Source: Bacteroidales bacterium UBA1794 | GTDB taxonomy: Bacteria; Bacteroidota; Bacteroidia; Bacteroidales; Bacteroidaceae | DNA: 25,254 nucleotides | Assembly: GCA_002315435.1 (NCBI GenBank) | Contig: DCFW01000021.1 | Location: 1-25,254 of the forward strand | Direction of reading: 5' to 3' | In this document: in pieces, positions 8,837-17,265 of the stretch | Layout of the letters: each line of letters opens with the position of its first letter | Position numbering within the stretch: position 1 is the first letter of the stretch | Made by a program: the position numbers and the translations under genes | The notes under the pieces: generated by a model | What the model was told of the DNA's origin: nothing | Database searches by the model: none | Seen by the model: only the letters and a program-made list of their open reading frames with translations

Positions 8837-8848
8837 GTATTGAAGATT

Positions 8849-11440
8849 ATGAGACAAATATTATTTGAAATGAGCCGCTTTTTAGTGACGTTAGCATTCT
8901 GTTCGATAATTTTTCCCGTGTCAATAAAAGCTGAGGAAAATGTTCATATATCAATTCAACCTGTAAAGGGAGGTTTCTCTCTGACTAATTGTTCTATTAT
9001 TGATGATGAAAGTGATTTTTTTGTTGTAAAAAAAACGGCATCATTGTTTGCTGTGGATATTGAATCCGCCACAGGAATTAAACCGATTGTCAGTAACCAT
9101 ATCAGTAATCTCAAAGGTAGGATTATTTTATTGGGTACGTTGGGACATAATAAACTTATTGATCAATTAGTGAATAATGGCAAGTTGAATATCTCTGATA
9201 TTAAAGGTGGCTGGGAACAATTTAAAATTCAACGGATCAACAACCCCTTTAAAGGCGTTCAGCAGGCTTTAATAATTGTAGGCAGTGATCGTAGAGGTAC
9301 AGCTTATGGTGCTCTTTCAATCAGTGAGGCAATTGGTGTAAGTCCATGGTCCTGGTGGGCTGATGTTCCGATAAAAAAACATGCACGAGTATATGTTACC
9401 TCCAATGTTACGTCTAAAACTCCATCTGTCCGTTATCGTGGTATTTTTATTAACGATGAGGATTGGGGATTAAAGCCTTGGTCAACCTCTAATTATGAAA
9501 AAAAATTAGGGGATATCGGACCAAAAACGTACGCTCGCGTTTGTGAATTGATTCTTCGTTTAAAAGGAAACATGCTTGCTCCGGCCATGCACAGCTGCAC
9601 GGGTGCTTTTTATTCTCATCCGGAGAGTAAAGTGGTAGCAGATCAATATGGCATCATTATTACTACTTCTCACTGTGAACCATTGCTATTTAACAATGCT
9701 GCCAAATCAGAATGGGATAGCAAACGTGATGGCGAATGGGATTATAAGACAAACCGGAAGACTATCTTGAAAAAGATGGATAACCGTGTTAAAGAAGCAT
9801 CTCCTTATGAAAATATCTACACTATCGCTATGCGTGGCGTACATGATGAAGGAATGAGAGGCGGACTTTCTAATGAAGAAAAGGTTAAAGTTTTAACTCA
9901 AGTAATGTTTGATCAACGGAATATTCTTCAAAAATACCTTGATAAACCGGCTAACGAAATACCTCAAATTTTTGTTCCCTATAAAGAGGTACTTGATGTC
10001 TATGAATTAGGATTAAAAGTTCCTGAAGATGCAACTTTGGTTTGGCCAGATGATAATTACGGATATATAAAGCGCTTGAGTAATCCGGAAGAACAAAAAC
10101 GTAGTGGTCGTGCCGGTGTTTATTATCATTTATCTTATTTGGGAGTGCCTCATGATTATTTATGGCTTAATACCACTCCTCCTGTTTTAATGTACGAAGA
10201 ATTACATAAAGCGTATGTAACAGGCGCTGATCGTTATTGGCTGTTGAATGTAGGTGATATCAAACCAGCAGAATTAGGCATTCAAACATTTTTTTCTATG
10301 GCTTGGGATATTAATAAATATAATATGTCAAACATCAATAAGATGCAAAGCAACTATCTTTCTTCTATTTTCGGTATGAAATATGAAAAAGATTTTCAAG
10401 ACTTGCTTGATACTTATTATCGTTTGGCATGGAGTAGAAAACCTGAATTTATGGGTTGGGAATATGAATGGGACAGTGACGAGAATGTGAAATTGAAAGA
10501 TACTGATTTTTCTTTTGAGAACTATAATGATGCTCAGCAGCGTTTAACAGATTATTGCCGCATTTCAAATAAGGCTAATCAAATAATGAAAATATTGCCG
10601 GAAAGCTATCGTCCGGCATTCTATGAAATGATTGCATATTCGATTATGGGCTCTTATCAAATGAATCGTAAATTTTTGATGGCTCAATTAAATCATGAGT
10701 TGGCTAAGAAAAATAATATTTCAACTAATTGGGCTGCTAGTGAAGCTCAAGCCGCATATGATAGTTTGAATAATCTGTCAGCTCACTATAATAATATGTT
10801 AAACGGGAAATGGAAGGGAATGATGGCTCTTCCTTCCGGATTCTGTGCTAAATATCAAGAAATGCCGAATGTAGTCAGGATGGAGAGTTCTGGCTTGCAT
10901 CCATATAATCTTGTACCTGAAAAGGCAAAGAATAAGTTGATAGATTGCACGGTTATCAATTTAAAGAAATATGTCAATAAATTTACTACTCAAGACCGCA
11001 CTATTAATGTAGTAGAAGGCCTTGGATATGATTGGAATGCTATTCAGCTAGGTAAAAGCGAAGAAACACCTGTTGACCCGAAAAAGCCGAATGCTCCACG
11101 AATTGATTATACATTTTCAGGTGTTGATGCTGATAAGGTAACGGTATACGTTTATGCCTTGCCATTTTTCCCTCTTTATGATGGAAAGGGAACTTGTTAT
11201 GGAATCTCTGTGGATGGCGCTCCTGTTCAAGTTACGCAAACTACAGCAAAAGAATGGACTCCGTTATGGAAAAATCAAGTCATTAAAAATGGGGCTGTTT
11301 TTAAGGCAACATTCTCCATTATAAAGACTCCTAAACATATATTCTCATTAGTCTATGGAGATCCGGGTGTTATTATAGAACGTGTTGTCATAGATTGGGG
11401 TGGACTAAAGACAACTTATGTTGGTCCGTCTGTTCAATAA
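8849..11440 (+). CDS. GH115 xylan alpha-(4-O-methyl)-glucuronidase
   Basis: An 863-residue enzyme that removes glucuronic or 4-O-methylglucuronic acid from internal xylose units, a family activity typical of GH115. I chose ATG at 8849: the frame stays open to a TTG at 8840, but the ATG gives a standard signal peptide (MRQILFEMSRFLVTLAFCSI, cut near IKA/E). Family blocks: GTAYGALSISEAIGVSPWSW, the acidic NDEDWG (202-207), KGNMLAPAMHSC, TTSHCEPL, MRGVHDEGM (acidic pair Asp333/Glu334) and the C-terminal sandwich with YALPFFPLYDG. Full family length. It begins 12 bases after GH8 and is the last gene before the second promoter. Its presence is the strongest single pointer to glucuronoxylan as the target. 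Confidence 0.94.
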   Translation: MRQILFEMSRFLVTLAFCSIIFPVSIKAEENVHISIQPVKGGFSLTNCSIIDDESDFFVVKKTASLFAVDIESATGIKPIVSNHISNLKGRIILLGTLGHNKLIDQLVNNGKLNISDIKGGWEQFKIQRINNPFKGVQQALIIVGSDRRGTAYGALSISEAIGVSPWSWWADVPIKKHARVYVTSNVTSKTPSVRYRGIFINDEDWGLKPWSTSNYEKKLGDIGPKTYARVCELILRLKGNMLAPAMHSCTGAFYSHPESKVVADQYGIIITTSHCEPLLFNNAAKSEWDSKRDGEWDYKTNRKTILKKMDNRVKEASPYENIYTIAMRGVHDEGMRGGLSNEEKVKVLTQVMFDQRNILQKYLDKPANEIPQIFVPYKEVLDVYELGLKVPEDATLVWPDDNYGYIKRLSNPEEQKRSGRAGVYYHLSYLGVPHDYLWLNTTPPVLMYEELHKAYVTGADRYWLLNVGDIKPAELGIQTFFSMAWDINKYNMSNINKMQSNYLSSIFGMKYEKDFQDLLDTYYRLAWSRKPEFMGWEYEWDSDENVKLKDTDFSFENYNDAQQRLTDYCRISNKANQIMKILPESYRPAFYEMIAYSIMGSYQMNRKFLMAQLNHELAKKNNISTNWAASEAQAAYDSLNNLSAHYNNMLNGKWKGMMALPSGFCAKYQEMPNVVRMESSGLHPYNLVPEKAKNKLIDCTVINLKKYVNKFTTQDRTINVVEGLGYDWNAIQLGKSEETPVDPKKPNAPRIDYTFSGVDADKVTVYVYALPFFPLYDGKGTCYGISVDGAPVQVTQTTAKEWTPLWKNQVIKNGAVFKATFSIIKTPKHIFSLVYGDPGVIIERVVIDWGGLKTTYVGPSVQ

Positions 11441-11492
11441 TAATAAGATTATTTTGATTAGTTACTAATGATGAGCTATTAGTCAATGAAAT

Positions 11493-11522
11493 ATGCAACA
11501 TGGTATATAATTTATGTAACAT
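11493..11522. promoter_or_regulatory. Paired ATGTNACAT sites before the second operon
   Basis: ATGCAACAT (11493-11501, one mismatch to ATGTNACAT) and ATGTAACAT (11514-11522, exact) start 21 bp apart, the same phasing as in the 1346-1419 array. The second site lies immediately before the -33 candidate, at the same offset as in the first operon. I infer a shared regulator for both operons. Confidence 0.5.
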
Positions 11523-11526
11523 TCTT

Positions 11527-11559
11527 TCTGTCGATTCAAGAACAAGTATTGTACTTTTG
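11527..11559 (+). promoter_or_regulatory. Candidate Bacteroides-type promoter of the second operon
   Basis: TACTTTTG at 11552-11559 matches the -7 consensus TAnnTTTG exactly, and TCTG at 11527-11530 is one mismatch from TTTG, with 21 bases between. It sits in the only gap above 100 bp within the rightward gene run (173 bp). Transcription would begin near 11566, leaving a leader of about 47 bases before the GH43 gene. Confidence 0.6.
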
Positions 11560-11613
11560 CAAAAGTAGATATATTTTTAATGACTATTATAAATATTTTA
11601 AATAGCTAATACC

Positions 11614-12939
11614 ATGAATAAAGAGATCAGATGCGTTACAATTGGATTGTTTATGAATCTATGTAGCGTTTGTATAATGGCGCAAAATCCCATTATACAA
11701 ACTTGTTATACGGCAGACCCTGCTCCAATGGTGCATAATGGTACTGTTTATTTATATGCAGATCATGATGAAGACAATTCTAAGTATTATGTAATGAATG
11801 ACTGGAAGGTTTATTCTTCTACTGATATGGTTAATTGGACGGATCATGGTTCTCCATTGCGTTATACGGATTTTAAATGGAGTGATGGTCAGGCTTGGGC
11901 CAGCCAATGTGTTTATAGAGATGGGAAGTATTATTGGTATGTCTGTTGTCATTCAAAAATGCTGAATCATCATGCTATCGGAGTTGCTGTGAGCAATAGT
12001 CCTTACGGACCGTTTAAAGATGCATTGGGAAAACCGTTAGCATCTTTAAGTTGGGCAGATATAGACCCTACAGTGTTTATTGATGATGATGGACAAGCTT
12101 ATCTTTATTGGGGAAATAGCGGACTTTGGTATGTGAAGTTGAATAAAGATATGATTTCTTATAGTGGAGATATTGTGAAGGTGGATGTAAAAGATAAAAA
12201 AGCATTTGCTCCTATTTATGTTGAAGCACCGTGGTTGAATAAGCACAACGGAGTTTACTATTTGAGTTATGCTGCAGGTGGTATCCCTGAACATATTGCT
12301 TATTCAACAAGTAATAGTCCGACCGGTCCGTGGAAATATCAAGGAGTAATGATGCCTCAACAAGGAGGTAGCTTTACAAATCATGGTGGAATGATTGATT
12401 TTAAAGGAAAGTCTTATTTCTTTTATCATAATGGAGCATTACCTGGAGGAAGTGGATTTACACGTTCAATTTGTGTGGATCCGTTTACTTATAATAGCAA
12501 TGGAACAATCTCTCCATTTAATATGACGAAAGAAGGAGTAAAAGATCCCGTTGGTTACCTCAACCCTTATAAACGTGTCGAGGCTGAAACCATGGCATGG
12601 TCTGAAGGAGTGAAGACTGCTCAAGGCGAGAGAACAAGAGTTTACGTTACCTCTATAGATAATGGAGATTACATTAAAGTGAGATCTGTGAATTTTGGGA
12701 AAAAGGAGGCTAAAACTTTTGCTGCCTGTGTAGAAGGTCAAAAAGGTGGAATAGTTGAATTGCGTATGGATCAGAGAAACGGTCCCATCATCGGTACACT
12801 GAAAGTTTCAGCCAATTCGCAATGGATGGTACATCGTACTCTCATAACAGGAAAGACCGTTGGCATCCATGACCTTTATCTGATTTTTAAAGGTAAGCAG
12901 GACCTTTTTAATTTCGATTATTGGCAATTTAACAAATAA
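11614..12939 (+). CDS. GH43 glycosidase with C-terminal CBM6 (second copy)
   Basis: A 441-residue inverting enzyme, first gene of the second operon. Signal peptide 1-23 (cut at IMA/Q); five-bladed propeller about 25-315; CBM6 about 319-441, starting YKRVEAETMAW and ending FNFDYWQFNK. Catalytic residues: base Asp35 (TADPAPMV), modulator Asp151 (ADIDPTVF) and acid Glu204 (VEAPWL), with the metal-site His257 in TNHGG. The GH43+CBM6 pairing with TADPAP and NHGG blocks is common in arabinofuranosidases of xylan loci. The likely role is removal of alpha-L-arabinofuranose from xylose units. Compared with the GH43 at 5023 its active-site loops are more family-typical, so it may be the main arabinofuranosidase. 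Confidence 0.91.
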   Translation: MNKEIRCVTIGLFMNLCSVCIMAQNPIIQTCYTADPAPMVHNGTVYLYADHDEDNSKYYVMNDWKVYSSTDMVNWTDHGSPLRYTDFKWSDGQAWASQCVYRDGKYYWYVCCHSKMLNHHAIGVAVSNSPYGPFKDALGKPLASLSWADIDPTVFIDDDGQAYLYWGNSGLWYVKLNKDMISYSGDIVKVDVKDKKAFAPIYVEAPWLNKHNGVYYLSYAAGGIPEHIAYSTSNSPTGPWKYQGVMMPQQGGSFTNHGGMIDFKGKSYFFYHNGALPGGSGFTRSICVDPFTYNSNGTISPFNMTKEGVKDPVGYLNPYKRVEAETMAWSEGVKTAQGERTRVYVTSIDNGDYIKVRSVNFGKKEAKTFAACVEGQKGGIVELRMDQRNGPIIGTLKVSANSQWMVHRTLITGKTVGIHDLYLIFKGKQDLFNFDYWQFNK

Positions 12940-13014
12940 CAATTGATTATAAATAAATTTAAAGATTGAAGCAGTACTGGTTTTTATATATTGCTTTGTA
13001 TAAAAAACTAAAAG

Positions 13015-14607
13015 ATGAAGAAAAAATATTTTATTTTATCTATGTTACTAGGTGTAGTCTGTTTGTCGGGTGGAATTTCTATGCAGGCACAGACGTTATT
13101 TGAATCTGACACATTAAGTAAATATATATTAACGCCTAAAGCGCCTGAAACTCCACGCATCAACGGAGCAAAAGTCTTTGGGGTGAGACCAAGGTCGAAA
13201 TTTCTCTATACGATACCTGCTACAGGGCGTCGCCCGATGAGTTTTGGGGTGGAGAATCTGCCCATAGGATTGAAATTAGACAAGAATACCGGACAAATTA
13301 CCGGTAAAATTTCAAAATTGGGAGAATATAAAGTAGAGTTAATCGCTAAGAACGATTTAGGTATTTCTAGACGGGATTTTAAAATTATTGTTGGCGATAA
13401 GATTGCGTTGACTCCTCCAATGGGATGGAATAGTTGGAATTGTTGGGGATTTTTTGTAAGTCAGGAGAAGGTCCTGAGTTCGGCTAAAGCGATGGTTGAT
13501 AAGGGACTTGTAAACCACGGCTGGCAGTATATTAATATTGATGATGGTTGGCAGGGATTACGTGGCGGGAAGTACAATGCGTTGATGCCTAACCGTAAAT
13601 TCCCTAATATGAAAGGATTGGCGGATGAAATACATGCAATGGGTCTGAAAATCGGGATTTATTCAGCTCCTTGGGTGGGAACTTATGGAGGGCACATTGG
13701 TTCTTATTGTGATAATGCCGACGGTACTTATGACTGGGTTTCAAAATATGCCAATGAGAATTACCGTTATGATGTTGGTCCCAAACAAACGATTGAACAT
13801 TGGGTGAACTGTCATTGCGGAAAATATTCATTTGTGAAAAACGATGTACATCAATGGGCTGATTGGGGGATAGATTATTTAAAATATGATTGGTATCCGA
13901 ATGACGTATATCATGTAAAGGAGATGGAAGATGCTCTTCGGTCACAGAATAGAGATGTAGTGTATAGCTTATCTAACAGAGCCCCTTATGGTGATGCCGT
14001 ACAATTTGAGAAAATGGCAAATTGTTGGCGTACTACAAACGATATAAATGATTCGTGGAAAAATATGAGCGGTATAGGTTTCAATCAATCCAAATGGGCT
14101 TCCTATACAGGGCCGGGACATTGGAGTGATGCCGATATGCTCGTTGTTGGAATGGTCGGATGGGGTCCCAGTTTACACAGAAGCCATTTGACGGCTGATG
14201 AACAATATACTCACATCAGTCTATGGAGTATGCTTTCTTCTCCGTTATTGATTGGCTGCGATATATCGAGATTGGATGATTTTACGATTAACCTTTTGAC
14301 AAATGATGAAGTGATAGACGTCAATCAGGATCCATTGGGTAAACAGGCTATGGTGGTCGCAGAGTCGGGGGATGTGGTAGTATATGCTAAACCTTTGGAA
14401 GATGGCTCTATGGCTGTAGGTTTATTCAACCGCGGAATTTCTAATACGAAAGGTTCTGTAACTTGGGAGGAATTAGGTATCAGAGGAGGGCAAAAAGTGC
14501 GTGACCTTTGGAGACAGCAGGATGTGGCAGAATCCTCAAAAGAATTTACAACCGACCTTGCTCCTCATGGGGTGCGTCTGGTAAAAGTCTATCCTGGTAA
14601 TAAATAA
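13015..14607 (+). CDS. GH27 alpha-galactosidase with N-terminal Ig-like domain
   Basis: A 530-residue retaining enzyme. Signal peptide 1-26 (cut at MQAQ/T); putative-Ig (He_PIG-like) domain about 45-127 with GVENLPIGLKLDKNTGQITG; catalytic (beta/alpha)8 barrel from TPPMGWNSWN (133-142); C-terminal beta domain. The nucleophile is Asp292 in YLKYDW and the acid/base is Asp343 in WRTTNDINDSW; GHWSDADML is also conserved. The family acts on alpha-D-galactosides, some members on beta-L-arabinopyranosides. It follows GH43 by 75 bases, in which TTG (12966-12968) and TTGCTTTG (12991-12998) could be a weak internal promoter. Its place in the locus suggests terminal alpha-galactose on the glycan; galactomannan is less likely since no mannanase is present. 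Confidence 0.92.
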   Translation: MKKKYFILSMLLGVVCLSGGISMQAQTLFESDTLSKYILTPKAPETPRINGAKVFGVRPRSKFLYTIPATGRRPMSFGVENLPIGLKLDKNTGQITGKISKLGEYKVELIAKNDLGISRRDFKIIVGDKIALTPPMGWNSWNCWGFFVSQEKVLSSAKAMVDKGLVNHGWQYINIDDGWQGLRGGKYNALMPNRKFPNMKGLADEIHAMGLKIGIYSAPWVGTYGGHIGSYCDNADGTYDWVSKYANENYRYDVGPKQTIEHWVNCHCGKYSFVKNDVHQWADWGIDYLKYDWYPNDVYHVKEMEDALRSQNRDVVYSLSNRAPYGDAVQFEKMANCWRTTNDINDSWKNMSGIGFNQSKWASYTGPGHWSDADMLVVGMVGWGPSLHRSHLTADEQYTHISLWSMLSSPLLIGCDISRLDDFTINLLTNDEVIDVNQDPLGKQAMVVAESGDVVVYAKPLEDGSMAVGLFNRGISNTKGSVTWEELGIRGGQKVRDLWRQQDVAESSKEFTTDLAPHGVRLVKVYPGNK

Positions 14608-14620
14608 CAGTCAACTTGTA

Positions 14621-17263
14621 ATGATGAAGAAATTTTTATTATTGTTTATCATATTGTGCAGTCATATTATGGCGTCACCACCTGTGAAAAATATTACACA
14701 GCAAATCGTATCATGGAAAGATGTGCATAATCAAATCAATGTGATAACAACGGATGGAAATTTGTGTATTATACCTTTGGCAAATAATATTGTTCGAGTT
14801 AAATTTCAGAAGAAAGTCTATTATAAGTTACCGGAATTAGTATATGTTGATAATCATCATTCTATACCTGACTATCGAGTAACTGAAAGCCCGAAAGACA
14901 TTATTGTCAATTTAAAGGGAATGTCTGTTTCCATAAATAAGTTGACGGGGAGACTTTCTTTTTTTAATTCAAAAAAGGAAAGAGTGTTGGTTGAAGGACA
15001 ACGGGATTTGTCCACCACTTCTGTGCAGGGTATGAATACATATTGTGCAGAACAACATTTTAAATCCCTTCAAGATGAATATTTGTATGGACTTGGTCAG
15101 TTTCAAGACGGTTATCTGAATGTTCGAGGTTTATCACGAAGATTGACACAGGTAAATACTCAAATTTCAGTTCCGTTTATTTTATCTAATAAGGGATATG
15201 GGATTTTATGGAATAATTATGGATTAACTGAATATAATCCTTCAGACAATAAAATTCTCTTTCAAAAAAGTAATCAAAGTGAGGATAAAGTAACTGTAGC
15301 TGTAACTTCAACCGAAGGCACAAAAATGGAAACACGGGAGAATAATGCATTCACTGCAGTTTTGGATGTACCGCAAAAAGGAAAATATTCTTTATTACTT
15401 GATGTAGGGCAAAAGATGGCAAGAAATTATCATTTAGAGATAGATGGTAAGGAAGTTCTTGATATGCGAAGTTTTTGGTTGCCTCCTACAGCATCCGTTA
15501 TTGTGGAAATGAATGCCGGTCGCCACATTTTGACGGCTAAATTAGAGAAGGATGACAAGCCTGTATTATATTATAAACTAGTGCAGGATGAAACCGTTTT
15601 TCGTTCTCCTGTTGCGGAGTCTGTTGATTATACTGCATTTGTAGGAAATGCCGATCAGGTGATCGCAGGTTATCGCGCAGTGACCGGAGAAGTACCTATG
15701 ATGCCTCGTTGGGCATTGGGATATATACATTGTCGGGAACGGTTCCATTCACAAAAAGAATTGTTGGAAACGGCTCAAAAATTCCGCAGTGAACAGATCC
15801 CGATGGATGTGATAGTACAGGATTGGCAATATTGGGGAAAATACGGATGGAATGCAATGCGTTTTGATGAGGCTGATTATCCAGATCCTAAGTCAATGGT
15901 AGATCAATTGCATCAAATGAATGTTCGTCTGATGGTTTCTGTATGGTCGAAGATTGATCCTCAATCTGAAGTGGGAAAACAAATGTCCGAAAAGGGTTAT
16001 TATATACCTAATACGTCTTGGATTGATTTCTTTAATCCTCAAGCCGCTTCTTTTTATTGGAAGAATTTTAGTGAAAGGCTTCTGAAACCTTATGGAATTG
16101 ATGCCTGGTGGCAGGATGCAACCGAACCTGAAAATGATGATTTGGTTGGTAGGAAAGTCCTGAATGGTCAGATACCGGGTGAAGTTTATAGAGGCATCTA
16201 TCCTTTGTTGGTTAATAAAACGGTATATGAAGGGTGTCGCCATGATGACCCTTTTCGCAGAACGATGATTCTTACTAGATCCGGGTTTTCAGGTATTCAG
16301 AAATATGGTGTTGCTACCTGGTCGGGAGATATAGGAAATGATTGGGAAACTTTACGCAGACAGATTACGGCAGGTTTGGGATTGATGGCAACAGGACTCC
16401 CATGGTGGACGTATGATGCAGGTGGCTTTTTTCGTCCGGGCAACCAATATACTGATAAACTTTATCACGAACGTTTTTTGAGATGGTTTCAAATAGGAAC
16501 TTTTTTGCCCTTGTTGCGTGTTCATGGTTATATGACCGATACAGAGTTTTGGAAGTATGGTGAGGATGTTACTCGCATTGCACGCATTTCGTTGAATTTA
16601 CGTTATCGCCTTCTTCCTTATACTTATTCGGAGGCTGCAAATGTTTCTTTCAAAGGAAGCACTTTAATGCGTCCGCTTGTTATGGATTTTGTGAAAGATA
16701 CCATTGCTTTATCTCAAAAATATGAGTTCATGTTCGGCCCGTCTTTGCTTGTGGTGCCTATTGTAAAAGAGAATCCGAAGACGTGGAATGTCTATTTGCC
16801 TGGGAATAAAGGTGGATGGTATGATTTCTGGAATGGTGAAAGACATCAAGGGGGAAATTACCTGAAGACAGACGTCACTTTAGAGCATATTCCCTTATTT
16901 GTTAAGGCCGGAACCATTCTTCCATTGGGCAAAGACGGTCAATATGCAGACGATTCTGTAAATAGCCCTTGGGAAATCCGAGTTTATCCCGGAGCAAATG
17001 GAGAATATACCCTATATGAAGATGAAGGGAATAATTATAATTATGAAAAGGGATTATATTCTACCATTAGATTGACATGGAATGATTCTAAACGAGAGTT
17101 GACATTTTATCCTCGTTTGGGGAAATACCCGGGAATGTGTGTCAAACGGTTAATAAAAGTGGTTAAAGTGGATAAGTCCAATGGTATAGGAGTCAGTGAA
17201 ACAAGCTCCGTTCAAAAGGAGATTGTTTATGACGGTCAAAAAATAACAATAAAATTAGAATAA
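14621..17263 (+). CDS. GH31 alpha-xylosidase-type enzyme with PA14 insertion
   Basis: An 880-residue retaining enzyme starting 13 bases after GH27. Signal peptide 1-18 (cut at IMA/S); N-terminal beta-sandwich; a PA14-like domain inserted at about 225-335; (beta/alpha)8 barrel from about 355; C-terminal beta domains. The nucleophile is Asp499 in WWQDATEPE and the acid/base is Asp570 in ATWSGDIG; VIVQDWQYWG is a conserved barrel strand. The PA14 insertion is known from Bacteroidetes/Cellvibrio alpha-xylosidases that cut xyloglucan oligosaccharides. Here the likely substrate is alpha-xylose on arabinose side chains of complex xylan, since no xyloglucanase is encoded nearby. Alpha-glucosidase activity cannot be excluded. 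Two start ATGs are adjacent (14621, 14624). Confidence 0.92.
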   Translation: MMKKFLLLFIILCSHIMASPPVKNITQQIVSWKDVHNQINVITTDGNLCIIPLANNIVRVKFQKKVYYKLPELVYVDNHHSIPDYRVTESPKDIIVNLKGMSVSINKLTGRLSFFNSKKERVLVEGQRDLSTTSVQGMNTYCAEQHFKSLQDEYLYGLGQFQDGYLNVRGLSRRLTQVNTQISVPFILSNKGYGILWNNYGLTEYNPSDNKILFQKSNQSEDKVTVAVTSTEGTKMETRENNAFTAVLDVPQKGKYSLLLDVGQKMARNYHLEIDGKEVLDMRSFWLPPTASVIVEMNAGRHILTAKLEKDDKPVLYYKLVQDETVFRSPVAESVDYTAFVGNADQVIAGYRAVTGEVPMMPRWALGYIHCRERFHSQKELLETAQKFRSEQIPMDVIVQDWQYWGKYGWNAMRFDEADYPDPKSMVDQLHQMNVRLMVSVWSKIDPQSEVGKQMSEKGYYIPNTSWIDFFNPQAASFYWKNFSERLLKPYGIDAWWQDATEPENDDLVGRKVLNGQIPGEVYRGIYPLLVNKTVYEGCRHDDPFRRTMILTRSGFSGIQKYGVATWSGDIGNDWETLRRQITAGLGLMATGLPWWTYDAGGFFRPGNQYTDKLYHERFLRWFQIGTFLPLLRVHGYMTDTEFWKYGEDVTRIARISLNLRYRLLPYTYSEAANVSFKGSTLMRPLVMDFVKDTIALSQKYEFMFGPSLLVVPIVKENPKTWNVYLPGNKGGWYDFWNGERHQGGNYLKTDVTLEHIPLFVKAGTILPLGKDGQYADDSVNSPWEIRVYPGANGEYTLYEDEGNNYNYEKGLYSTIRLTWNDSKRELTFYPRLGKYPGMCVKRLIKVVKVDKSNGIGVSETSSVQKEIVYDGQKITIKLE

Positions 17264-17265
17264 AG

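Noticed and set aside
8840..8848. TTG start extending the GH115 protein by three residues
   Set aside because: ATG at 8849 gives the standard signal peptide; the extension only reflects an open frame to a TTG codon.
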